Source of the DNA: Zonotrichia leucophrys gambelii
Taxonomy: Eukaryota > Chordata > Aves > Passeriformes > Passerellidae
Assembly: GCF_028769735.1 (NCBI RefSeq)
Contig: NC_088169.1
Location: 38,540,729-38,604,728, forward strand
Reading direction: 5' to 3'
DNA length: 64,000 nt
Positions 1 through 27,800 of this stretch are shown piece after piece. Every line of letters begins with the position of its first letter. Position 1 is the first letter of the stretch. A program made the translations under genes and the position numbers. The notes beneath the pieces are model-generated. The model was not told the origin of the DNA. It worked only from the letters and a program-made list of their open reading frames with translations, and did not search any database.

Positions 1-17188
<17,188 letters not shown>

Positions 17189-17329
17189 GGCGCGAGACCG
17201 GGGCGCGGGGCCGGTGGGGACAGGCTGCGAGAGGCCACGGGAGGGCGGCGCATGCGCGGTGCCGCCCCACCGGCCCGCGGGAACGCGCACCCCCTGGCGG
17301 CCCGCGGCGCGAGCTGCACCGGAGCTAAA

Positions 17330-17385
17330 CTGACCAATAGGACGCCGAGGCGGGCGGGGCCTACTGTGCAGGCAGCCAATCACGG
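17330..17385 (-). promoter_or_regulatory. TPP2: Candidate TPP2 core promoter elements: two CCAAT boxes and a GC box
   Basis: CCAAT motifs lie at 17334-17338 and 17376-17380, which read ATTGG on the transcribed strand about 145-195 bp upstream of the ATG. A GGGCGGGGC GC box sits between them at 17352-17360. The 42-bp spacing of same-orientation CCAAT boxes suggests NF-Y binding. The transcription start itself cannot be placed from sequence. Confidence 0.5.
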
Positions 17386-17582
17386 GAGGGACGCGTTCCA
17401 CGCGCCGGGGCTGTGGCGGCCACGTACGGCGGCGGCGGGAGCCGAGGGCACCTTCGGTCGCCGGGCCGGGCCCGCCCCGCCGCGCCCCGCCCCGCCCCGG
17501 GGCTGCCGGCCGGCTGGCCGCAGGCTGCGGCCTCGGACCCTGCCCGCGGCTGTGCGAGGGTCCCCGGCGTCCTCCTAATCGC

Positions 17583-17958
17583 AAACGGAATCACGGAATC
17601 ACTTAGATTGGAAAAGACAGCTGAGATCATTAAGTTCAAGCTATGACCGAACGCCGTGTCAACTGAGTGTCAACCGAGTGTCAACCACACCACGGCACTG
17701 AGTGCCAAGTCCAGCCTGTCCTTAAACACCTCCAGGGACGGTGACTCTATCTCTCCGGGCAGCCCATTCCAATATCTAATCTCGCTTTCTATGACGAATT
17801 TCTCCCTGGTGTCCAACTGAACCCCTGGCACACGTCTTGAGGCCATTTCCTCTCAGGCAGTCACTTGCTGCCTGGGGGAAGAGGCCGACCCCCGCCCGGC
17901 TACACGCTCCTGTCAGGTGGTTGTAGAGACCAGTGAGGTCTCCTCTGAGCCTCCTTTA
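17583..17958 (-). mobile_element. CR1 LINE 3' portion, inverted, bordering the TPP2 CpG island
   Basis: Reads as the reverse complement of a CR1 end: tail-like AATCACGGAATCAC, TTGGAAAAGACAGCTGAGATC, CCAGCCTGTCCTTAAACACC, CCAGGGACGGTGACTCTA, GGGCAGCCCATTCCAATA, GTGTCCAACTGAACC. It starts exactly where the CpG island stops, so it marks the upstream limit of the conserved promoter. Confidence 0.9.
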
Positions 17959-18086
17959 CTCAAATAACTGATGTGCAAACATTTACTTAGGCATGTTTTT
18001 TTCTTCTTCTTTTTCTGCTGATTCATTGTTCAGCATAAGTAGGTCTCACGGTGGCAGTACCAGTGCAACTGTTTAGCAAAGACCAG

Positions 18087-18290
18087 AAAAAAACCCCCAA
18101 ACCAAAAACCAACCAACCAACCAAAAAACCACAAACTAACCCTCAACCACATAAAAACAAATAAACAAACAAACAAATCAAGGAAACCCACAAAAACCCC
18201 AACAAAACAGCTCCAACAAAAACAACAACAACAAACAAACCCGAAAGACTACATAAAGGGGAAAAAAACTCATCAAACCAAAAAGACTAC
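18087..18290. repeat. A/C-rich low-complexity tract (AACC/AAAC units)
   Basis: About 200 bp composed of AACCAACCAACC, AAACAAACAAAC and CAACAACAAC units on the plus strand, with almost no G or T. Confidence 0.7.
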
Positions 18291-19860
18291 CTAAAGGCTA
18301 AAATAAAAGTTTTGCTGAAGTTGTTAAGGGAAAATCTCAACTTTGAACAGAGATCCGAGGTTTCAAAGGTATTTTTCTAGCTTTCATGCTCACATACAAG
18401 TTTGCAAAAGAACCTGAACTGTGGAGTACCAGAAACACAGAGAATGCCTTTTGGAAAGATGCCTTGTTTGTACATGTATGACGTGTTCCTTCAGCCATTT
18501 TAGCTGGTAATAAGTGTAAACCTTGTTGATTTCTGGGGGATCACTTTGCTTTCTTCAGGCAAGTTTCTATTTAGAGTCACCTTGGCAGACAAAGTGTTTG
18601 TGAGTTCACTGTAAAGCAATGGAGATTTTGACTTCTGAGAGTTCTTCTGTTTGTGTATTTTTTGTTTCACAGGTCTGATGAGATTATTATTGAACATTTG
18701 TCAGACATTAATTTTCATTGAAGTGGAGCTGCCATTTGTTCCTTCTCTAGAAGAAGTGGGAGAGGGTTGCTAGCAAATAGGGGTACTTCATTTTTTTCCC
18801 CGTTTTTTCAGCTACCATCATGTGATTTTTATGCAAGTACTAAAATAAATCTGAAGAGTACTGCCTTAAAAATACACATTATTAAAAAAGTGAAAGCTGT
18901 ACCATATGAATGTAGCATGTAACTCAATTTGCTTCCCACTTTGGTTTTCAATCATAAGTAGTCAAAATTTTACATTTTGATGTCTAGATACCATGTGCTT
19001 CAGTTTTTTAGAATGCTGATGGTGTCTGCCATAATCAGAATTTTTTAAAATTACATAAAACTTTGACTGATTTTACTACAGTGGAGAGAATTATTCTGAC
19101 AGGATGGTTGTTCACTTGTTTAATATCTAATTCACTCTTCATTTGAGTTTAGTTTTCCTTCTGTTTTTCATTGCTAGTGCATCTCAGTGGGAGAAGCTTG
19201 TATTTCTGGCAGCATGTTGACATGAACAGAAGTCTCATATCTCCTATTCCTAGTATACTTTGAGACATTAGGCTACAAAAAAATCTCAATATATTTCACA
19301 TCCCATTCACTGAAAAAGCTGTATGTTATAATTTGGAAACATTTATTACTGGCCCTGAGAATTTCTCCCCGGTTCAGTTGCCTTGGTCTCAAAGTACCAC
19401 AAACAACTCATCTAATTAGCAGGTACATATTGTTCAGGTGTGTATAAATTATGTGCACTGCCAAGCAGCAGGGCAGGTTCTGCAGGAAAACCCAGGATTT
19501 GAGGAAGGTGTGCCAATCAACCTTTAACAGACTTGAAAGTGATACCATGAAAAGAAAAAAAACCCCTAATTTCGGTGACAGTCTTCAAAAAGTAGCTATT
19601 TTGTTAATTGTATGATTACAACTGTAGTGTTAGGACATAAGCTTAAGAATAAAGTTGTGCATCTTACTGAGACTGCAGATCGTGAGCATATTGAGAATTT
19701 TGGAATTTTAAACTTAATCCTGCATTTCTCAGGTTCCTTATGTTTAGTGTGCTAGGTTAACGGTTGGACTAACACTCCCAAGTCCTCTACTAAATCATGT
19801 CTTTAAGCACCACATCTTAATCTATTCAAATACTTCCATATTAGTGACTCAATCCCTTCC
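18291..19860. other. Intergenic, AT-rich, nothing recognised
   Basis: No splice-framed coding sequence, repeat family or RNA gene was recognised between the A/C-rich tract and the next CR1. Open frames are short and lack codon structure. Confidence 0.6.
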
Positions 19861-19864
19861 ATCA

Positions 19865-20163
19865 TGGACAGCCTGTTCTAGATGGGGAAAAACTTTTTGT
19901 CAGGACTTGTAGCAACAGGGCAACTAAAAGAGGGTATGTTCAGACTAGCTATAAGGAAAAGTTTGTTTTACAACGAGAGTGGGGGAACACTGTGACATCT
20001 CTCCCACAAGAGGTGTGGATGCCCCACTGGTGCAAACATTGAAGGTTAGATTCGATGGGGCTCTGAGCAGCCTGATCTAGTTAAAGATGTCCCTGCTCAT
20101 TGCAGGGAGATTGGACTAGATGGCCTTTCAAGGTCTCTTCCAACCCAAACCATTCTATGACTT
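19865..20163 (+). mobile_element. CR1 LINE 3' end
   Basis: Contains CR1 landmarks in plus orientation: GTAGCAACAGGGCAACTAAAAG, GTGTGGATGCCCCACTGG, TCGATGGGGCTCTGAGCAG, GATTGGACTAGATGGCCTTT, CTCTTCCAACCCAAACC and the tail ATTCTATGACTTCATGA. It is truncated at the 5' end. Confidence 0.92.
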
Positions 20164-20184
20164 CATGAACATTTGACCAGTTAG

Positions 20185-20586
20185 CTAGATTTGCATGGTC
20201 ATGTTGTGCTCCAACAGATTCTGCTCTGAATACTCCCAATATGGATGTGCTTCAAGGTCTGCATCTGAAACCTGGCAAAGCTTTTGCGGTCTTGACAGCC
20301 TGAGTAATTCCTCATATTGCTCATGTGTCAGGCCTGTCAGGATGTGGAGCTGGCCAGAGATCACCTTTGATTCCATGTGCAGCCTAATGCGCTGAGGATG
20401 AGAAGGCAGAGGACACCTGCTACATCTTCTGCCTGATGATGACACCCAAAAGTCCCATTCTGGGCTTCAAATCTCTTTTCTATGCATCTTTCTGTAAATT
20501 AAATGCTCCAGCTGCTGCAGGGTTCTCTCTGAGTCAGGCAGTTCTGTTTTGCATGGAAACATCCCAAAGTGAACCCGAAACAACAT
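20185..20586 (-). pseudogene. Unrecognised 133-codon reading frame with one in-frame TGA (pseudogene, retrocopy or unannotated exon)
   Basis: On the minus strand an ATG at 20586 opens a frame of 39 codons to a TGA at 20467-20469. The same frame then continues without another stop to a TAG at 20185-20187. The composition is protein-like on both sides: the first part has MLFRVHFGMFP and SERTLQQLEHLIYRKMHRKE, the second has SPEWDFWVSSSG, ESKVISGQLHILTGLTHEQY and DADLEAHPYWEYSEQ. I do not recognise the family. An acceptor-like TCTCATCCTCAG ends at 20392, so an alternative reading is a terminal exon covering only 20185-20391. A CR1 3' end finishes about 20 bp downstream. Nothing shows that it is expressed. 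Confidence 0.35.
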
Positions 20587-20589
20587 GAC

Positions 20590-23210
20590 CTAATATCTTT
20601 CTAGTACAGGCATTGACATGAATGTAGAAGTACTGGGCTGTTTGTTCTTTCTCTAATTAATGTTAAATTATTCTATTCAAAGTATGAATTAGAGTTGCGC
20701 ACGAACTGTTTAAATTTCAGTTGCAGCAATTACCTTAGTCACTATGTTTCAGATTTCACCCACTCCCTCTTTCAGCCCTGCCTGAGTTACAACATGTGGA
20801 GAGGAGGAATCATCCTACCAGTTACACTGTGAGAGGATGTGTTTTATCAAATTGTATTAGGTAAGGCAGGCACTTCAGTGTTCTGAGTGAGGTCATTTGG
20901 GGCTCAGTAGAGACTCTTCCTTATTCTCCCTTTATGAGGGAGGACTGGCTTCAGGGAATATTGGGAATAGATGATCTTTGAATGAGGTGGATGTGACTTA
21001 ATTCCTGCCATTGTCTCTGTCTCCCTTCCTTTCCCATTGGCTCTTGCTATTGCTGTGTAAGCATAAAACGACAGAAATCCTCCAGAAGAAGCAGTTTCCC
21101 AGCCTGATGCTTGTCCATTCACTCTCATTCTTCTGCTCCCTCAGTCACTTGTGCTGTTGTGGCTTCTTAGTGGAACAAATAAAGGAATAAATCTGGCTGA
21201 AAACTATCCCACACAAGTGGTTGGGAGCTGGTACCCGAGACAGGCTCCTGTACCACCTCTTCCATGCTTATGCTGGTGCAGAGTAGAGATGATCCAGCAC
21301 AGTACTCCTCAGTTAAACACACCATGGAACTAAGGCACTACATGAGGGAACTTAGCCACTGTACACTCTGTCAGGGAAGCTGGGTTTACAGGATTTGGGT
21401 TTTTGTTTTTTTTTTTTTTTTTACCAGGTGCAAAGTGCCTGCCTAGCAACAAATCCGTGTAAATTTTTTTTGTGTGCATCTAATAAAGATTTTCAAAGAA
21501 GGCCACATCCCAGTTCTTTTTCGTTTATTTACTACTGAACAGTTCAGCATGGATTAGGGTATCAAATTTGCAGAGTGAACCTTTCAATGCTCTTTCTTCA
21601 CAGAGAGGAAAACATTTACTCATATTTTAGTTTTGATATCTAGCCTTCCTTAATGGACAATGTATCTTTAGTTTTGTCTTTAGGAAGTTATTTACTTGGT
21701 TGGGTCAATTTGCCCTTCCCTTAATGAATATCAAATAAAAATATCATTGCATACACATAAAATTATGAGGTCATTAGTGAACAACAGCTGGTGTTACTCT
21801 CCAACATAATCATATTTCAAATATGTCTGTCAGTTACCAGAATGAATTCTTATTGTTCTCTGTCACAGACTCTTGTGGCCTAGCTAATGTCTTTAGGGTG
21901 TGCTTTCATTTACAAACTTGTGTAAAACTGTCTGAAATTATATCCATATGGACAGGATATAATAAGAGGACATAATCATAAAGATAAGTTCAATATATTG
22001 CTTTAAATACTTTCTCAATGATGCTGCTCAAAGAAACTTTTAGTCCTGAAAATTCAAGAAGGCAAGATCCATGTAGCTCTGGCCTCAGCAAAAAGCTGCA
22101 GCTGCAGTTCAGTACCAGTTGAGCCTCAAACATTTAGTGGTCTTCTGTGGCAAAGTTGTTAGTAGGGTTGCATTTTAAAAATATATTTCTATGAGAACAG
22201 AGTAATTCCTTTAATTGTGCCGCAGAAATGAGCAAAGAAATTACTGACTATAAATGTGTACTTGTTATTTCTAGAGCTGAGCATGCATATTCATTTTTCA
22301 TGTTTCTCTGAAGTTTAAAGCAGAGTTCAGTCTTTTTCCCAGACTTGGCCTTGTGTAGCTTGCAGAGATTTGTGTTAGAAATACAAAGATTAGTAGAATG
22401 AGTTATGGATGGCATTGTATGTATATAAAAGAAACAATATCAAACAAAGGTTAAGAACATCATATGCTGATAACCAAGGACACAGTTAACATCAGTCAAA
22501 GGGGTGAACAACAAGGAATCTATTGTTTACAGCAAGATCAGAAGGCCTGAGTTTTCATGGGGCCACAGCATGACAACACTTAAGTAGAAGACTCGAACTC
22601 TGCTAACAGGAGGATTGACAGTAAGGTTGCAGCCACAAAAACACCCAAATGATGACACACAGTCCATAAGTATTAGTTTTCCAGAAAGTATATGGAGTAA
22701 TCTTTAAACGAGATCCTGAAGCACAGGTTTATGCCATAGTGGTTAACTCACAAAGTGAGTTAAAACTATGTGTAAACCCCATTGTCAGCAAGAAAAATAA
22801 CAGAGATTTAATTAGAAGTTGATGGGTAATGTCCCTTGTCCCTGTGTCATGTATAAGTGAAATTGGCCAGACCACTGAGACACACACATCTTGGTGAACA
22901 CAAGAATGCAGGAGACCAATCTATGAGATAATGAATATAAACCATCCAGACTGCTTTTGTTTGATACAGGTAGCATTTTCTTCCTCCAGCTGGTTTCACA
23001 CTGATTGTTGTGGTTTTAAATTTTTGCAGTGTCAGGAATACTGTAGTAATAGGGTGATTGCCAAAGCATGCGGTATCTCAAGTGCTGTTCTGTTGTGTGA
23101 AAGTCACTTTGAAGTTTCTGGGCTTTTAATTTGTTGGATTTTGTAAAACACCACAACTGCATTTCTTTTTAAATTTATGAGATACAAATACACTTATGAA
23201 GACAAAATTA
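20590..23210. other. Intergenic, nothing recognised
   Basis: About 2.6 kb of AT-rich sequence. It contains a poly-T run near 21405-21421 and only short, non-conserved-looking open frames. No repeat family was identified with confidence. Confidence 0.55.
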
Positions 23211-23634
23211 TGTTGTTGTTTAATCCCAGCTGACAGCTAAGCCGTATGCAGACTCTCGCTCACTCCTCGCTGCTGGGGTAGAGGAAAGAATCAGAGAGGT
23301 AAAATTGAGGAAACTTGTGTGTTCAGATAAAAACAGTTTAATAGGTAAAGCAAAAGCCATGCACACAAGCAAAACAGAGCAAGGCATTCATTTGCCACCT
23401 CCCTTGGGCAGGCAGGTAAAAGCCAGACATCACACACACAAGGACTTAGGAAAACAAACACCATCACTCCAAAGGTCTCAACCTTCCTCCTTCTTCCCAG
23501 GCTTTGTATGCTGAGCAAGACACCAATCACTATGGGATATCCCTGTGGTCGGTTGGGATCAGCTGTCCTGCCTGTGTCCCATCTGCTTGCCAGTAACAGG
23601 GATATCCTTGGGTTATCAAGAGTGATATTTTTCC
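23211..23634 (-). mobile_element. Truncated ERV LTR, inverted, same family as 10370-10948 and 39051-39613
   Basis: Reverse complement of the LTR family: it begins TGTTGTTGTTTAATCCCAGC (the LTR 3' end inverted), then CTCGCTCACTCCTCGCTGC, the TTTAATAGGTAAAGCAAAAG block and GGGATCAGCTGTCCTGCC. An internal deletion of roughly 80 bp occurs near 23590, after which AGTAACAGGGATATCC and GTTATCAAGAGTGATATTTTT rejoin the consensus. The LTR 5' end is missing, and the sequence passes directly into the tandem array at about 23635. Confidence 0.75.
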
Positions 23635-24885
23635 AGGGGTTAGGGTTTTGAAAAGCAAAATCCAAGAGCTACAGCCACACTGAGGCAGCAAAAGGCCTCC
23701 CAAGAGGAAGGCAAAACTGCCACAACATGGCTGCCTCCACAGCTTTTTCCTTGGAGCCAGATGTAGCCCAAGGCTGCCATTCCTGCACAGAATTGGGGTT
23801 GGGATTGCACCTAGGGTTAGAGCAGTGAAAACCACAAACCCCAGGGCTGCGGACACACTGAGGCTGCAAAAGGCATCCAAGGGGAGTGTAAAAATGCCAA
23901 CACACGGCTGCCTCCACAGCTTTTTCCTTGGGACCAGCCCTAACCCTAGGCTGATTTACCTGCTTAGGGTTAAAGTTTTGCATGAACATAGGGTTAGGGT
24001 TTTTAAAGAAGAAAGCCCTGACCTCCAGGCACACTGCAGCAGCAAAAGGCATCCCAAGGGGAGCAGAAAAGTGCCACAACATGGCTGCCTCCACAGGTTT
24101 TTCCTTGGGACCACTCCTAACCCCAGGATGATTTACCTGCCCAGGGTTAGGGGGTTTTAAACTAGAAAGCCCAGAGCTCCAGGCACACTGCGGCTGCAAA
24201 AGGCATCCCAACAGGAGCAAACAAGTGCCACAACATGGCTGCCTCCACAGCTTTTTCCTTGAGACCACCCTTAACCCTAGGCTGATTTACCTGCCTAGGG
24301 CTAGGGTTAGGGTTGCGCCTAGGGTTAGGGTTTTGGAAACCAGAAAGGCCTTTGCTCCAGGCACACTGCAGCTGCAAAAGGCATCCGAAGTGGAGCGCAA
24401 AAGTTCCACTACATGGCTGCCTCTACAGCTTTTTCCTTAGACCATTCCTAACCCTAGGCTGATTTACCTGCCTAGGCATAGGGCTCAGTTTAGGATTTCG
24501 CCTAGGGTTAGGGTTGTTGAACCAGAAAGCCCTGATCTCCAGGCATACTGCAGCCGTAAAAGGCATCCCAAGCGGAATGCAAAATTTCCTCGACATGGCT
24601 TCCTCCACAGGGTTTTCCTTGGAGCCAGCCCTACCCCAATGCTGCCTTTCCTGGCTGCGGTTAGGGTTGAGGCTTTAGAGTTAGGGTTAGGGTTGAGCCT
24701 AGGGTTAGGGTTTTGAAAACCACAAAGCCCGGAGCTCCAGGCACCCTGCAGCCACAAAAGACATTCTAGGAGGAGTGCAAAACTGCCACAAAATGGCTGC
24801 CTCCACTGCTTTTTCCCTGGAGCCAGGCGTAGCCAAGGCTGCCTTTACTGCCTACATTTGGGGTTAAGGTTGCGGCCCGCCACTT
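23635..24885. repeat. Seven-unit tandem array with telomere-like TTAGGG/CCCTAA words
   Basis: A core ACATGGCTGCCTCCACAGC recurs at 23725, 23902, 24079, 24233, 24411, 24593 and 24791, giving spacings of 177, 177, 154, 178, 182 and 198 bp. Each unit also contains CAGGCACACTGCAGCTGCAA, GGCATCCCAAG and a TTTTTCCTTGG block. Most units join to the next through CCCTAACCCTAGG, GATTTACCTGCC and TAGGGTTAGGGTTTTG. Telomere-type hexamers therefore occur in both orientations, in short runs. Units are diverged by point changes and length changes in the telomere-like segment. The minus-strand open frames of up to 199 codons across it are a by-product of 177-bp (3 x 59) units. Confidence 0.85.
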
Positions 24886-27800
24886 GTTGGAATGCAGATA
24901 TGGACCCAGATGATCTGTGTGCTTGCAGTTCAATGACAGGCCCAACAGCCCACACCTGATATCTGCTGACTGACAGCTCTCTTAAATCTCTTTCCTAATT
25001 TTTCAGGCTATGTATCATGTCAACTAGAAACAGAGTTAAAAAATGGTAGAGAGGAGAAAGAAAGAGAAAACAGTGTTGTATGAAACTGATAATTTTTCAT
25101 GCATATTTTAATGAAACTTTAATGAAATATACAGACTTGCACACAGTAATTTTAGTCATGTATTTTCACTAGGCATAGAAACTCTCGGACTTGTAGTTTT
25201 AGGGAGTATTCTGATGATTGGGATTGATTTTACTGGCAACCAAAATTAGATCAGTCTGACCAAATATGTGCAGGTTTCTCCTTGAAGGATGAGTTAAAAA
25301 AAAAGAAGCTATTCTGATAATTTTGTTTTAGAATCACTGATTCTCCATCCTTGCCTTACATCTGGATCTGCTTAGACTTTTGTAGATTTACTCAGCCCTG
25401 TCCTTGCCATCCCTCAGTTTCCATAAGATCTGGACAAAAAGAGTCCAAGAGAAAATGTAAAGGCAATGCTTTCATACCATCTTTTATACATTCAAATAAC
25501 AAGTATTTAATCTTTGAGACCAGAGCAGCAATGTATAATAAGTGAAAAAGTGATATAGCACTTAAGTGATTGCTGCAACCTGCAGTTCCCTCAGCATGCA
25601 GAGATTTCATTATAAAGTCACAAGTGATTGAAAATGTAATATATGTAAGAAGTAATGTGTTGTGTGAACAGTTGATAAAGCTGAAAATAGGACATATTTG
25701 GGGCATACAATCGCTTCCTTACATCTAGGATTTTTTCTGGACAGTTTAATAACTAATCCCACACATTTTACCTTTATATTTATAAACAAAGAGCAAGGAT
25801 ATTGCTGACAAAATCCATGTTTGAGGAGAACAAAATGTGAGAAACTACTGCAAGTTAATAAGCAGAAGGCTTGTTTATCACTGGAAGTTGGATCTCATAG
25901 CCAGAAAACTGAAAATACAAGAAGAGGCTTGTATTATGTATAGCCACAGCTTTTTTGACCATGAATAAAAATCTACCATGTCCTGTACTTTCAGGTGAGG
26001 GAATACAAGCTAAAGATTACATACAACTTTCCATGTTGGTGCTATTCACTCCTCCCCTAACCTGACACAGAAACATTGATTTTGATTACAGTATTCCTGG
26101 CCTATAGCATGAAAAGGGGGCACCCTGCCACTGCTTTCCAGATGCAGTGCAATAGCCTGAATTTATCTGAGAGAAAACTTTGAGAGCACTTATTGAAATT
26201 CAGACACTTATGAAACTTAAAACTCATTTCCAAAACTTTAATATCATGAAAATCAACTAATCATTTGTTATCCAAATGTATTCTAGATATCCTCAAAGTT
26301 GGGAATCTTTTCCCAAGTTGGAAATATTGAACAATAGAATAATCAAATCTTCCAAAAATCAAATCTGTTACTTGTATGGTCCTCAATTTTATTAAATAAT
26401 TGGGATCATCAAGAAGAATTCTCTCCCCTCCCTGGGAAGAAATTATGGTATTTGAAGAAATGCAATTTCCTCCACTGTTTCTGTTGCTGTGATCTTTATT
26501 AATTCCTGATCTTCTAAAACTATCACAATAAACTGTGGATTGCTAGGTAGAAACTTGAAATCCAAAACCAGTAAATTTTCTTTCCACGTGTTGAAGCACT
26601 GCTTTAGATATATGGAGTAATAAAAATATATTTTAAAAATAGCAACAAAAATATTTTCAGTGCAAGCAAAAGTGATGTTGTACATTTACCTGCTTGCTGA
26701 TGTTCTTCTAGACTCAAACCCCAAAATGAATCTGGGACAGACCATGCCAGGCTAAAGAAGGCTTTAAAAAGTCAGTGCTAAAATGTTTTCTAGCATGTTT
26801 ATGTTTTCTAGCATTTCGCCAGGTTGGACACTCTTCTTGAGTTCATTGACTTGCATCCAGAAATGTCATTAGTAAAACACAGCTTAAGTGGATTCTTTCT
26901 GGGTCTGACTGACCACAGAGCCTGAGAAGAGGCTGCCTTTGCTTCCTCTGCTACTGGCTTCAGCTAAAATCCCTCTGATGTCTCTAAAGACATAGGTAGA
27001 AATTTTGCCTTAAGTCAGAGTGGGGAATATCTATGGATGTGAATAAAGTTTAGACAAGTCCACATCAAAGAGAACCTTCTCCTGTGCTCTCTGAACATTT
27101 GAATTTATGTTGCAAACTCCATCAATACTGAGAAAATAAATAGCCTCTTAAAGGCTATTATGGCTACTTAGATTAATGAAATATGATAATATTTGTAAGT
27201 ACAGCTAATCAGTGTTGCAAGCCTTACAAATGTTTCCAGAGTAGTTGCTCCATTGGAGTGTTAATCATGATTTCTCTGATTATCAGCAATTGTTTAAAAA
27301 ATAAAAACATGAAGCAAACAAGATAAATATTCTTCCTTGGTAATCAGGTCAAAGATGAAACGGAAAATGAGTAATGGTCATCATTCCATTGAGTATTAAT
27401 ATTTGACTTAAATTTTTCAAGAAACTGCTTGAATGATGCTGTTTGTGCAGTCTTTTTCTGAAAACAAAAAAAAAAAGGAGAACACCCTTTTAAAATAGTT
27501 TAAGTTATTATTTTGAGCTGTAACACTTATAAATCACTTTTCATCTCCAGAGCCCTGAACCAGAGCACAGACCTTTGTTGAGCACACCAGCAAAGGATCT
27601 GCTACTGTTCCATGTTTCTGTGATGAGTTAAACATTTCGGAGGGCAGGACCTTGTTACTGCCTTTCCCACCAAACACAGCAAGAATTTCAGGATCTCATT
27701 ATGCTGTTTTGACTGACAGGGAATATTATATAGGTAATTTTTAAAATATGCCCATAGTAGCAGAGGGAGTTGGTAGTAGTGGGACTACAACCCAGGAAAT

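Noticed and set aside
24300..24330. True interstitial telomere block
   Set aside because: Runs of TTAGGG are at most two or three copies and always part of the larger repeat unit, so this is not a simple telomere-fusion relic.
23530..24757. Minus-strand frames of up to 199 codons in the tandem array
   Set aside because: The frames arise because several units are 177 bp (a multiple of three) and lack stops. Other units break the frame, and the repeated peptide has no known domain.
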